Shown here one piece after another: positions 25,778 through 34,742 of a stretch of 64,000 nt of DNA. The stretch's first letter is position 1. The number at the start of each line of letters is the position of its first letter. Source of the stretch: JASHVB01 sp963780805 (GTDB lineage Bacteria > Pseudomonadota > Alphaproteobacteria > Acetobacterales > Acetobacteraceae); NCBI GenBank assembly GCA_963780805.1, contig CAWADP010000009.1:620001-684000 (forward strand), read 5' to 3'. The translations under genes were made by a program, and so were the position numbers. The notes below the pieces were generated by a model, which was given only the letters and a program-made list of their open reading frames with translations, searched no databases and was not told the DNA's origin.

Positions 25778-27507
25778 TAGATGTCCGCATAGCAGTGGCT
25801 TTCCGCCGCGCCGCCAGGATGCGTCACCGCGCCGAGCTGCGCCGGCCCCACCAGTTGCGCATATTTCCAGATCGCACCGGCGTTGTAGTCGGTGTCGGCG
25901 CGGTTGCCAGGCGGCGCTTGCGGGCGGCGAGTTCCGCCTCCGGCACCAGCATGTCGATGGTGCCCTTGTCCGCGTCGATGACGATCCTGTCGCCGTTCCT
26001 GAGCAGGGCGATCGGGCCGCCGACCGCCGCCTCCGGCCCGACATGGCCGACGCAGAAGCCGTGCGTCGCGCCGCTGAAGCGGCCGTCGGTGATCAGCGCG
26101 ACTTGCTCGCCCATGCCCTGGCCGTAGATCGCGCCCGTCGTGGACAGCATCTCGCGCATGCCGGGGCCGCCCCTGGGACCTTCATAGCGGATGACGATCA
26201 CGTCGCCCTTCTTGTAGGCACGGGCCTGCACCGCGGCGAAGGCGTCCTCCTCGCGATCGAAGCACAGGGCGGTGCCCTCGAAGCGCAGCTTCTTCATGCC
26301 CGCGATCTTCACGATGGCCCCTCGGGCGCCAGGTTGCCGCGCAGGCCGGTCAGCGCCGCCGGTCGTGCGAGATCGGCTTCGAGACGGGGTAGATCACGTC
26401 CTGGTCCGTGGGGAACACGACGTCCTTCAGGTTCTCGGCCAGCGTCTTGCCGGTGACGGTGATGCAGTCGCCGTGCAGCAGCCCGCCATCGAGCAGGGCC
26501 TTCAGGATCACCGGGATGCCGCCGACCTTGTGCACATCGAGGGCGACGTATTTGCCGGCGGGCTTCAGGTCGGCGATGTACGGCGTGCGACGCATGATCG
26601 CCACCACGTCGTCCATGGTGAAGCGGATGCCGGCCTCGTGCGCCATCGCGGGAAGGTGCAGCGCCGGCATTGGTGGAACCGCCGGTGGCGCCGGCCACCA
26701 TCGCGGCATTCTCCAGCGCCTTGCGGGTGACGATGTCGCGCGGGCGCAGGCGGGATTCGATCAGGGCCATCACCGCGCGGCCGGATTCCACGGCGAACCG
26801 GTCGCGCTCCTCATAGGGTGCCGGGGAGCCGGCGCAGCCGGGCAAGGCGAGGCCGATCGCCTCGCTGATCGTCGCCATGGTGTTGGCGGTGAACTGCCCG
26901 CCGCAGGCGCCGGCCGAGGGGCAGGCGACGCATTCCAGCTCGTGCAGGTCCTCGGCGGTCATGTTGCCGGCGGCGTGCTGGCCGACCGCCTCGAACACGT
27001 CGCACCACGGTGACGTCGCGGCCCTTGAACCTGCCGGGCAGGATCGAGCCGCCATACATGAACACGCGACGGAACGTTCAGCCGCAGCATGGCCATCATC
27101 ATGCCGGGCAGCGACTTGTCGCAGCCGGCGAGGCCGACCAGCGCGTCATAGCAGTGGCCGCGCACGGTCAGCTCCACGCTGTCGGCGATCAGTTCGCGCG
27201 AGACCAGGGACGACTTCATGCCCTGGTGACCCATGGCGATGCCGTCGGTGACAGTGATGGTGGTGAACTCGCGCGGCGTGCCGCCGGCTTCCTTGACGCC
27301 GGTCTTCACCGACTGAGCCTGGCGGTTGAGGGCGATGTTGCAGGGGGCGGCCTCATTCCAGCAGGTGGCGACGCCGACGAAGGGCTGGTCGATCTCGTCC
27401 TCGGTCAGGCCCATGGCATAGTAGTAGCTGCGGTGCGGCGCACGGTCGGGTCCCACGGTCACGTGGCGAGACGGCAGCTTCGACTTGTCCCAGCGCCTGG
27501 TCGGCAT
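25777..27507 (-). pseudogene. ilvD: Dihydroxy-acid dehydratase IlvD with multiple frameshifts
   Basis: Iron-sulfur dehydratase of branched-chain amino acid synthesis (2,3-dihydroxy-isovalerate to 2-ketoisovalerate), about 576 codons over this span. Recognisable blocks in order, in changing frames: 'MPTRRWDKSKLPSRHVT', 'GVATCWNEAAPCN', 'LVGLAGCDKSLPGMMMA', 'MYGGSILPGRFKG', 'CPSAGACGGQFTANTMATIS', 'DVHKVGGIPVILKALLDGG', 'YEGPRGGPGMREMLSTTGA', 'LITDGRFSGATHGFCVGHVG' and 'GAVTHPGGAAESHCYADI'. Shifts fall near 27070, 27000, 26665, 26355, 26308 and 25880, all single-base. The cluster Cys residues are present. Because no in-frame stop occurs and the enzyme is central, sequence error is the best explanation. 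Confidence 0.9.
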
Positions 27508-28715
27508 GGTGGTTGTCCCCCTTCTGGCATGGAGTCCGGGTTATAGCGGAGAGGGCGGGGAGGCCAAGGCGGCGGGGCGCGCTCCACCATGGCGCTGGTG
27601 TGTTCGATCCGGTCGCCATGTCGCTCGGGCGGCCAGGATTGATTGGCCTGCCAGCCCTTCCGTAGCTGACGCTGTTGCCATTTCCAGTGTCGCCGGGCCC
27701 GGCGGTCCAGCCCCGGCGCAGGGCCGGATGGCGCTGCTGGTGCATGAGGTTTTGCTGCGAGATTTTCATCGGCTCCCCTGGCGGGCGCGACATCTGTGGC
27801 GGGGGTCGCCCGGATCCTGTCTGGCGCATGGGGTTCCATCGCGGGAATTACATGCGCGCCGGGCGCCGGGGTGGCGGCGCTGGCCGGCGCGGCGCGGGCC
27901 GCTTCTGGTGCATGAGGTCCTGGTGCGGAAATTTCACCCGCCCCGCTGCCAGGCATGACCAAGGGCGGCGGCGCGATGCCGGCCTTCTCTGGTGCATGGC
28001 GTCCTGGTGCGGGATTTTCATGTGCCGCGCCCGCCGCCGTGGCCGCCATCGAGCCCGCGGCCTGCTCTGGTGCATGAGGTTCTGGTGCGGAAATTTCGCG
28101 AACGCTGCCCGGCGGCGGCGGCCCACCGTCCGGTTGCACCGCCCGCGCGGCCGCCGGCATGGTGCCCGCGTCCCTCCCGGCGGCGCCGGCATGCCGAGCG
28201 TTGCGCCGCGCCCGCCGAGCCTCGGCAATCGCGCGCCGCCACGGGCCAAGCGTCATCTCCTGCTGCCGGCGCCGCGCGCGTTCCTCGGCAACCGTCATGC
28301 CGCCCGGAGTGAAGGCGGGCTTTTCCAATTCCGGCGGGAACGGCAGCCATGGGGACACGCGCCGGGCCAACGCCGGCGGCAGCCAGTGGCGGCAATCCAT
28401 CACCGCGCGCTGCAACCGGCCATAGCGGCACCAGGTGCAAACGAAGAACTCGCGCGCCCTGAATTCGGCACTGCGCGCCCCTTGGGCGAGGCGGGCAGTG
28501 CGCAGGCGTTGCCTGCCTTCGGGGGTGCGCGGGCCGGTGCTGCGACCGCCATGCATGCGGCAACGGGCCTTGCCGCGAATGGCAGGCGCGCGGCAGGGGC
28601 ACCCGGAACGCGTGCGCGCGCCGCAGCGCGGGGCGAGATGGAGGTTGGGATTGCCTCGGCGTTGGGCGTTGGGCGGTGGCGGGCTGGCGGGAAAGAGGGA
28701 TGCGGGTTCAGGCAT
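27459..28715 (-). CDS. HGG-motif hypothetical protein with five 'PHAPE' repeats
   Basis: A 418-residue frame. Residues 25-90 carry a conserved block 'CGARTRSGCPCRAPAIRGKA' then 'CRMHGGRSTGPRTPEGRQRL', found in many alphaproteobacterial proteins of unknown function. The C-terminal half has about five copies of a 30-36-residue Pro/Ala-rich unit containing 'EISAPEPHAPEQA'-like cores. The frame overlaps the ilvD start by 49 bases, so its real end may be earlier or hidden by an indel. Low-complexity composition makes the C-terminus uncertain. Confidence 0.55.
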   Translation of the reverse strand: MPEPASLFPASPPPPNAQRRGNPNLHLAPRCGARTRSGCPCRAPAIRGKARCRMHGGRSTGPRTPEGRQRLRTARLAQGARSAEFRAREFFVCTWCRYGRLQRAVMDCRHWLPPALARRVSPWLPFPPELEKPAFTPGGMTVAEERARRRQQEMTLGPWRRAIAEARRARRNARHAGAAGRDAGTMPAAARAVQPDGGPPPPGSVREISAPEPHAPEQAAGSMAATAAGAAHENPAPGRHAPEKAGIAPPPLVMPGSGAGEISAPGPHAPEAARAAPASAATPAPGAHVIPAMEPHAPDRIRATPATDVAPARGADENLAAKPHAPAAPSGPAPGLDRRARRHWKWQQRQLRKGWQANQSWPPERHGDRIEHTSAMVERAPPPWPPRPLRYNPDSMPEGGQPPCRPGAGTSRSCRLAT

Positions 28716-28855
28716 TGCGATCGACCTGGGTGTTGGATATTACTGTCAATAATAATAACACAAACGATGCCGCGGCACAACAACTCATGGTTAACGGCCC
28801 GGTCATGCGGCCATGTATCGTGCGTGGTCTTAGCCACCATGCTACAATTGCCATC

Positions 28856-29659
28856 ATGACTGACGACGCGCTGATACGGCAGATCGCCGCCAAGAAAGCC
28901 GAGCTTGACGGGCTGCGCACGCGCACGCCCGGCGGGCTGACCAATTTCGAGCATACGCAAGACCTCGAACTTACCTACACATCGAACGCCATCGAGGGCA
29001 ACACACTGAGCGCCGTCGAGACGACGCTTGTTGTCGAGCAAGGCATCACTATTGGTGGCAAGCCGCTCAAAGATCACCTTGAGGCCGTCGATCACTTCGA
29101 GGCATTGCATTACGTGCGCGAGCTTGCGCGCCAGACAAACCCGATTACGGAACTGGACGTGCGCAACCTGCATCGGCTGGTGATGCTGCGCTCGGCTCCT
29201 GAGATGGCCGGGCGCTATGCCGATCAAGGCCGCTTCGTGCTGACCGACGCCGGACGCCACGGCTTTCCGTCCCCGGCGGAGGTTCCTGCGCTGATGGGCG
29301 ACTTTGCGAAATGGCTTAGCGCCGTGCCCGCTACGCCGGACAGCGCCTTCACCGCACATCGCCAGCTTGTCGGCATTCACCCGTTCAACGACGGCAACGG
29401 GCGCACCGCGCGGCTTTTGATGAATCTCATCCTCATCCGTGGCGGTTATCCGCCGGTCGCGGTGCGGCCAGAAGACCGCGTAGCCTATCTCAGCGCCTTG
29501 CAGCAGGAACAGGCCGGGCGCGGCGCAGAGTCGTTCAACCGCCTGCTTTACGAGCGATTGGATACCACGCTGGGGGAGTCCTTAAGCGCCTTAAGGCAGG
29601 CGCTTCCCGCTCCACCAACTCCCCGCACGGCACCTGACGGTAAACCGCGGCCAAGGTAA
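28856..29659 (+). CDS. Fic family protein (AMPylator-type)
   Basis: A 267-residue Fic/DOC protein. The active loop 'HPFNDGNGRTARLLMN' matches HxFx(D/E)GNGRxxR with catalytic His. An N-terminal inhibitory helix motif is present ('YTSNAIEGNTLS', S-x-x-x-E-G), so this is a self-inhibited class II Fic. It transfers AMP from ATP to a target Ser, Thr or Tyr; the target is unknown. I start at the ATG at 28856 ('MTDDALIRQIAAKKAELD'). No small antitoxin gene is adjacent, consistent with internal inhibition. It opens the accessory island. Confidence 0.9.
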   Translation: MTDDALIRQIAAKKAELDGLRTRTPGGLTNFEHTQDLELTYTSNAIEGNTLSAVETTLVVEQGITIGGKPLKDHLEAVDHFEALHYVRELARQTNPITELDVRNLHRLVMLRSAPEMAGRYADQGRFVLTDAGRHGFPSPAEVPALMGDFAKWLSAVPATPDSAFTAHRQLVGIHPFNDGNGRTARLLMNLILIRGGYPPVAVRPEDRVAYLSALQQEQAGRGAESFNRLLYERLDTTLGESLSALRQALPAPPTPRTAPDGKPRPR

Positions 29660-29745
29660 GCTACCTCGCGCGTCATAATTCAAGACTTTCGGGCAGTTTC
29701 CTTGACCCTGTCTGTCGTCAATGGGTTACAAGACTTCCGTAAGAT

Positions 29746-30318
29746 ATGACCGAAACAGAACCCCCCTACCCGCCGCCTCGGCTATGCCCGCGTCAGCACC
29801 TACGGGCAGACGCTCGACGCTCAGCTTGAGCAGTTGCGCGAGGAGGGATGCGCCACGATTTACCGAGAGAAGGTGAGCGGCGCGCGAGCCGACCCGGCGC
29901 GAATTGCTGCGGATACTGAAAGCGCTCTGCCCCGGCGACATGGTGACGGTGACGCGGATCGACCGGCTGGCGCGCTCGACCTTCGACCTGTTCGCCATCG
30001 TCAAGCAGATCGTGGACGCCGGGCGCGCAATTCCGCTCACTGGCCGAGCCGTGGGCCGACACCGCCACCAGCACCGGGCGGCTGATGATCGCCGTTCTCG
30101 GAGGGCTGGCGGACGTAGAGCGCGACCTGATCCGCACCCGCACGGCGGAAGGCCGCAGCCGGGCGAAGGCGCGCGGGCAGCACATGGGCCGACCGCCGAA
30201 ACTCACGCCGCAGCAGCAGAAGGAAGCACGGCGGCGGCGGGCCGAGGGCGCAACGCTCAAGGAACTCGCGAAGAGCTACAACGTCGGACGGGCGACGATT
30301 TCGAGGCTTGGGATGTGA
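29746..30318 (+). pseudogene. Serine recombinase (resolvase/invertase), frameshifted
   Basis: About 190 residues of a resolvase/invertase. 'RRLGYARVSTYGQTLDAQLE' has the catalytic Ser, 'MVTVTRIDRLARSTFDLFAI' follows, then 'GRLMIAVLGGLADVERDLI' and a C-terminal helix-turn-helix ('TLKELAKSYNVGRATISRLG'). These blocks lie in different frames with shifts near 29763 (a C6 run), 29897 and 30030. No stops interrupt the blocks. It could act on nearby res-like repeats; the dyad-bearing repeats at 31342 and 32080 are candidates. Confidence 0.82.
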
Positions 30319-30372
30319 ACGGCCTCATCGTGCGTCGGGTGATATACGTGAGAACCACCGGAGGAGGCAGCT

Positions 30373-31242
30373 ATGGCAATACCTGATTTTCCAACTCTGA
30401 TGCTACCGGTTCTCCAGCGTGTCGCCCAGCGACGCTGGAAGACCGCCGAGCTAATCGCCGCAATGGCTGAGCAGTATAACTTGACCCCACAGGAACGGGA
30501 AATCCGACTGCCAAGTGGTCGCCAATCGATGATAGCGAACCGAACAAACTGGGCGATCACAAACCTGAACAAGGCCGGCCTAATCATACGTGTTGCCCAC
30601 GGTGAATACGAAGTGTCCGATAGTGGACGGGTGGTCGTTCAAAATCCACCCGACAAAATTACGGTCGGGTTCCTGAAACAGTTCCCTCCCTTCGTCGAGA
30701 ACAAGACCGATGATGGTGAACCTCCGATCAAGCCTCCGCTGGATGACATTTCTCCGGAAGAAAGGATAGAATTCGCAGACCGCGATCTTAAGAAGGAGTT
30801 GGCAAGCACGCTTTTGGAGCGCGTGCGGAAAATCTCTCCGACCGCATTTGAACAGTTGATTATCGACCTGCTTTTTAAGATGGGTTATGGGGGCTTGCGT
30901 CAGGAAGCAGTGCAGCACCTTGGTGGCCCAGGCGACGGTGGGATCAATGGACTAATTAACGAAGATGCTCTCGGTCTCAGTGCTATCTATATTCAAGCAA
31001 AGTGCTATGCCAAAGACAACGCGGTAGGTGCCCCGGATATACAGGGCTTTGCTGGTGCCCTATTGGGCAAGGGCGCGACCAAGGGGGTGTTTGTTACGAC
31101 CAGCTAGTTTACTAACCCGGCGATTAACGTCGCCGCTGGCTACAAACCGCATCGAATCATCCTCATAGACGGCGAGGCACTCGCCCGGCTGATGATTGCG
31201 CACGAGATTGGTGTCCGCACCGTGCAAACAATCAAGATTTAA
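30373..31242 (+). pseudogene. mrr: Mrr restriction endonuclease, interrupted by an in-frame stop
   Basis: Type IV restriction of modified DNA. Residues 1-90 are the winged-helix Mrr N-terminal domain ('LMLPVLQRVAQRRWKTAELI') and residues 140-289 the PD-(D/E)xK-like catalytic domain ('SPTAFEQLIIDLLFKMGYGG', 'GGPGDGGINGLINEDALGL', 'IYIQAKCYA'). A TAG at 31105-31107 follows 'GVFVTTS'; the same frame then continues with 'FTNPAINVAAGYKPHRIILI' to a TAA at 31240, the expected end. The usual 'GIDG' reads 'GING', which would lose the catalytic Asp. Base composition is lower in GC than flanking chromosome. Confidence 0.85.
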
Positions 31243-31341
31243 CGCGTCGAAAAGCTTGACAAGTTCGAGGATGATGGGCTGGCCTCACCACACCGCTCCG
31301 GTGGTTCAAGGGATTTGTTCGATGCTTGCTTGTCGATCCCT

Positions 31342-31370
31342 CGGCTTACCATAAAGCCACGTTATGCGAC
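31342..31370 (+). repeat. Dyad-bearing direct repeat, left copy
   Basis: 'cttaccataaagccac' followed by 'gttatgcgac', with an inner dyad CATAA...TTATG. A near-identical copy in the same orientation lies at 32081-32109. The pair brackets the unknown gene at 31374, whose start codon follows this copy by three bases. Confidence 0.65.
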
Positions 31371-31373
31371 AGC

Positions 31374-32021
31374 ATGAGCCACCACGGTTATAGCCTGCAT
31401 GAATTAGACATCCCGGAGGTCCAACCCTTGAGGCCACCAATTATCAAAATCACCGCGGTCGCTCCCGGCGACCCCCGAACGAAACGGAAGCGCCGCCCCA
31501 CCGAAGCTGAAATCGGCTTGCGTTACGACATGAGCCAGTTCTACGCTATGAAGGCGACCCTCGAAGCCCTGTTCGGGCATCCAGTCTACATGAAACTCAA
31601 AGAGACGGCGAGCATCGCGGACTGGCGCAAAGCCACCACCCGCCTTCTCGACGCCATTGCCCTCGCCATTGAAAGCACGATTACGATTGCCGATGACGAG
31701 TGGCGCAAGGACATCGCCGCCGAGATCGCCCATGGAAAGGCGCTAATCAAGATTAGCGACACAGCCAGCGGTCTGTTCGCTTCGCTGTCGGCTACCCTGA
31801 CCCGAATTGTATTCCTCCAAGTCGGCATTATCCCTTCACGAACAGCCTTGCTGAAGACCGCTCCGCTAAAAGCAGATTGGTGGAAACTCGATAACTACCG
31901 GACCGTGCAGTATGTTCAGACCGCTGCGCAGCGGCAAGCGCTTGCTAAGGCACGAGGCCATCGCACGGAGGCGGTTGCTAATTCTGGGGAGCGGCGCGAC
32001 TCCAAATCCTCTCCCGATTAG
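31374..32021 (+). CDS. Hypothetical protein of the accessory island
   Basis: A 215-residue protein starting at ATG 31374 ('MSHHGYSLHELDIPEV'); an earlier in-frame codon at 31326 would translate the repeat. Central helices read 'DWRKATTRLLDAIALAIEST' and 'LIKISDTASGLFASLSATLT'. No signal peptide or membrane span. I recognise no family. It sits between direct repeats downstream of mrr and has island-like, lower GC composition, so a defence or mobile-element role is possible but unproven. Confidence 0.55.
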   Translation: MSHHGYSLHELDIPEVQPLRPPIIKITAVAPGDPRTKRKRRPTEAEIGLRYDMSQFYAMKATLEALFGHPVYMKLKETASIADWRKATTRLLDAIALAIESTITIADDEWRKDIAAEIAHGKALIKISDTASGLFASLSATLTRIVFLQVGIIPSRTALLKTAPLKADWWKLDNYRTVQYVQTAAQRQALAKARGHRTEAVANSGERRDSKSSPD

Positions 32022-32080
32022 CGCCTGATAGTCGCACTTGTGACCCCATGTGCAGAGCTTGATGTGCCAGCCGCTACGGC

Positions 32081-32109
32081 CGACTTACCATAAAGCACCT
32101 TATGCGGCA
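32081..32109 (+). repeat. Dyad-bearing direct repeat, right copy
   Basis: 'cgacttaccataaagcacc' followed by 'ttatgcggca', matching the copy at 31342 with about four differences and the same CATAA...TTATG dyad. Confidence 0.65.
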
Positions 32110-32196
32110 CTGGTAAGAAGCTGGGACGACTTGGCCCAAATCGGCGGACGCTGCTACCCAACCCGGCATCTGCCCTTCAACCGGATCTGTCCTGGC

Positions 32197-32306
32197 GGGA
32201 CGGCAGCTTCGGCTTGTCCCAGCGCCTGGTCAGAAGGTGATGGTCCCCTCTGCCTTGGCGCCTGGGTTCATAGCGGCGGTGCGAAGCGGCCAAGGCGGTC
32301 GCCGAT
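32197..32306 (-). pseudogene. Partial duplicate of the ilvD 5' end
   Basis: Matches the ilvD start and upstream bases at about 27466-27570 in the same orientation. The best block is ~40 bases with two differences, including 'acggcagcttcg' and 'cttgtcccagcgcctggtc', and it still encodes 'TRRWDKPKLPSR' on the minus strand. The ATG is lost. Similarity continues more weakly upstream ('gggttcatagcgg', 'ggccaaggcgg'). Together the two copies bracket the island. Confidence 0.7.
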
Positions 32307-32317
32307 GGCACATCGGC

Positions 32318-33877
32318 CTATTCAGGCAAACCCGCCAGACGCAGCCCAGCAACTACGTTTTCACACGACGCCGCCGAACGGTGGCGGTTGTGCGGCCAGG
32401 CACGGAACTGCGCGATGGTCAGGCCGGGCCGCAGCCGCCGCAGCGCCTCGATGGCGCGCGCCGCTTCATCGTGTGGCCCGAGCCGCCCCAGCGACGCCGC
32501 CAGATGCACCAGCGGCCAGATCAGATCGACCACCGGCGCGCGCGTCGCCTCTCTTGCCGCCGCGGCGGCGGCTGCGTAATTGCCCAAATTATAAAGCGCG
32601 GACGCCCGCAGCGTCAGGTAGCTCCAGGTTCCCGGATCGCGCGGCGACAATCGCAGGGCCAGGTCGAACCGTTGCAGCGCCTCGGCATACCGGTCGGCAC
32701 GGTTGAGCGCGTAACCGAAGCACCACTGCCCGAGCGACGAATTTGGATTGAGCGTCGTCGCCACGCGGTGCGCCGCGATGGCCTCGTCGAACTTGCCCGT
32801 CTCCATGAACGCCACGCCCAGCGCACTTTGCGCCAGCGGGTCGCGCGCATCGAGATCGACCGCGAGCGTCGCCTCGCGCAGCAGCTCGGCCCGGGTCGCA
32901 TCCGCGTCCGTCGCGATGCCGTGGGTGATCAGCCAGAAGGCGGAAATGGCCAGCGCTGCGTGCGCACTGGAGAAATTCGGATCCAGCGCCACCGCCTCGC
33001 GCAGCAGTGACCGTGCCTCGGCGAGGTTCTCGCGGTTGCGGCGCAACAGGTGCCACCAGCCGCGCTGGTACAGTTCCCAGGCGCCCAGGTTGTCCGGCGG
33101 GCGGCGGCGGGCGCGCTCGCGCTCGGCGTGGCTGATCTCCGGCTCCAGCACGGCGGAAATCGTGTCGGTGATCGCGTCCTGCACCGCGAAGATGTCGGTA
33201 ACGGCGCGATCGTAACGGTCGGCCCAGACATGGCGGCCGGTCTCCGCCTCGATCAACTGCGCGGTGACACGCACGCGGTCGCCGTCGCGGCGCACGCTGC
33301 CTTCGACGACGTAGCGCACGCCGAGTTCCTCCGCGATGCGCCGCGCATCGACGGCGCGGCCCTTGTAGGCAAAGGTGGAGTTGCGCGCGATCACGAACAG
33401 CCAGTGCAGGCGGGAAAGGTTGGTGGTCAGATCCTCGACCATGCCGTCGGTGAAATGGTCCTGCGCCGGATCGTCGCTCATGTTGGCGAAGGGCAGCACC
33501 GCGATGGAGGGCCGATCGGGCAGCGCAGGCGGCGCGGGCCTGACGGGGTTTGGGGCGGCGGCTGCTGCCTCCTCCTGCACGGCGGCGACGAAACGGACGC
33601 CCTTTCGCGGCATGGTGCGGATGATGCGCTGGGCCCCGCCGCTGTCGCCGACCGCCTGGCGCGCGGCCTTGATGCGGCTATCGATGGTCGCGTCGGACAC
33701 GATGCGTCCGTGCCAGACGGCAGCCAGCAGGTCGCCCTTGCTGACGACGCGATCGCGCTGGCGCAACAGGTGTGTCAGCAGGTCGAACACTTGCGGTTCG
33801 ACCGCAACAGGTTCGTCACCGCGGTGCAGCTCGCGCCGCTCGGTATCCAGGCTGTGGTCGCCGAACAGGAAGCGCAC
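32318..33877 (-). CDS. Winged-helix regulator with TolB-like and TPR domains (adenylate-cyclase-associated type)
   Basis: A 519-residue protein starting at GTG 33877 ('RFLFGDHSLDTERRELHRGD'). Residues 1-100 are an OmpR/CadC-type winged helix ('RVVSKGDLLAAVWHGRIVSD', 'IRTMPRKGVRFV'). Residues 125-245 form the TolB-like domain ('PSIAVLPFANMSDDPAQDHF', 'VVEGSVRRDGDRVRVTAQLI', 'TGRHVWADRYDR'). The rest is TPR repeats. Such proteins are DNA-binding sensors or relatives of TPR-containing adenylate cyclases; no cyclase catalytic domain is present here. It is divergent from the NTF2-like gene, its possible target. Confidence 0.85.
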   Translation of the reverse strand: MRFLFGDHSLDTERRELHRGDEPVAVEPQVFDLLTHLLRQRDRVVSKGDLLAAVWHGRIVSDATIDSRIKAARQAVGDSGGAQRIIRTMPRKGVRFVAAVQEEAAAAAPNPVRPAPPALPDRPSIAVLPFANMSDDPAQDHFTDGMVEDLTTNLSRLHWLFVIARNSTFAYKGRAVDARRIAEELGVRYVVEGSVRRDGDRVRVTAQLIEAETGRHVWADRYDRAVTDIFAVQDAITDTISAVLEPEISHAERERARRRPPDNLGAWELYQRGWWHLLRRNRENLAEARSLLREAVALDPNFSSAHAALAISAFWLITHGIATDADATRAELLREATLAVDLDARDPLAQSALGVAFMETGKFDEAIAAHRVATTLNPNSSLGQWCFGYALNRADRYAEALQRFDLALRLSPRDPGTWSYLTLRASALYNLGNYAAAAAAAREATRAPVVDLIWPLVHLAASLGRLGPHDEAARAIEALRRLRPGLTIAQFRAWPHNRHRSAASCENVVAGLRLAGLPE

Positions 33878-34043
33878 GGGCGTGCCTCTACCGGGGGTGG
33901 GATCGGCGCGTCTGCGGGAATAATCCAGGATTTCTCCAGGACAAATCAAGCGCGGATGCAATACCCTCCTGCCGCTGCGGTGGCATGCTGCGGGCGCCGG
34001 CAAGGGCGGACGACAAACGGCGCGCAACAAATGGAGGACAGCC

Positions 34044-34457
34044 ATGACAACCATCACCGAAACGGCCCATGCGTTCTTCGAGGCCTGCGAGGCGGGCAAG
34101 GGCTGGAGCGTATGCCGTGCCTGGTGCGCTCCGGACGCGACATTCGCGGCGCAAGCCGAGCCGCTCGCCGATGTGAAGACCCTGCAGCAATACACTGACT
34201 GGATGCAGGGCCTGATGGGCGTGCTGACGGACGCGACCTATGAAGTGAAATCGTTCGCCGCCGATCCTGAACGCAACAACGTCTGCGCCTATGGCGTGTT
34301 CACAGGCACGCATCTGGCCGGCGGCCCGTGCCCGCCGACCGGCAAGACGACGAAGACGGACTACGTCTACGTCATGCAATTCAAGGACGGCCGGATCGTG
34401 CACATGACGAAGATCTGGCACTCGGGCCTGGCGCTGAAGGAACTCGGCTGGGCCTGA
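34044..34457 (+). CDS. NTF2-like/SnoaL-like domain protein
   Basis: A 137-residue single-domain protein of the nuclear transport factor 2-like fold. 'TAHAFFEACEAGKGWSVCRA' forms the first helix, then 'VKTLQQYTDWMQGLMGVL', and 'FKDGRIVHMTKIWHSGLALK' the final strands. Members bind or convert small molecules; no specific activity is visible. A good site 'atggaggacagcc' lies before the ATG. Divergent from the regulator gene. Confidence 0.82.
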   Translation: MTTITETAHAFFEACEAGKGWSVCRAWCAPDATFAAQAEPLADVKTLQQYTDWMQGLMGVLTDATYEVKSFAADPERNNVCAYGVFTGTHLAGGPCPPTGKTTKTDYVYVMQFKDGRIVHMTKIWHSGLALKELGWA

Positions 34458-34604
34458 ACACCATCCGCGCACGGCGACGCGTTCATGGCCAGGTAGAGCA
34501 CAGCCAAGCGCCGCCGAGCGCCTCGGCGCTGACCCGCGAGGTCGCCCTGATCGTGCCGGGCGCCGACCACGGCTGCGGCCTGAACAGGTCCCGGATCGCA
34601 ACCA

Positions 34605-34742
34605 TATTTCCATCGCGACAGCGTGACCGACAGCCGGTTCGAGCACCTGAAGCACGGTGATACGGTCCGCTACGTAGAGGAGGAAGATGACCGCGGCCCG
34701 GTCGCCACCAAGATCCGCCCCGCATCCGGCGCGGAGGACTGA
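34605..34742 (+). pseudogene. Fragment of a cold-shock domain (HPF/RaiA-CSD type)
   Basis: The last 45 codons read 'YFHRDSVTDSRFEHLKHGDT' then 'VRYVEEEDDRGPVATKIRP', the second half of the cold-shock domain found at the C-terminus of long ribosome hibernation-like proteins. Bases upstream (from about 34465) hold frame-shifted hints of the same protein ('DAFMA', 'ALIVPGADHGCG') without a continuous frame. A degraded remnant or a region with several sequence errors. Confidence 0.6.

Noticed and set aside
24917..25780. A 287-codon plus-strand frame opposite the TPR-like gene
   Set aside because: It is Arg/Gly/His-rich with no domain; the minus-strand protein has ordered helical repeats and is coupled to ilvD.
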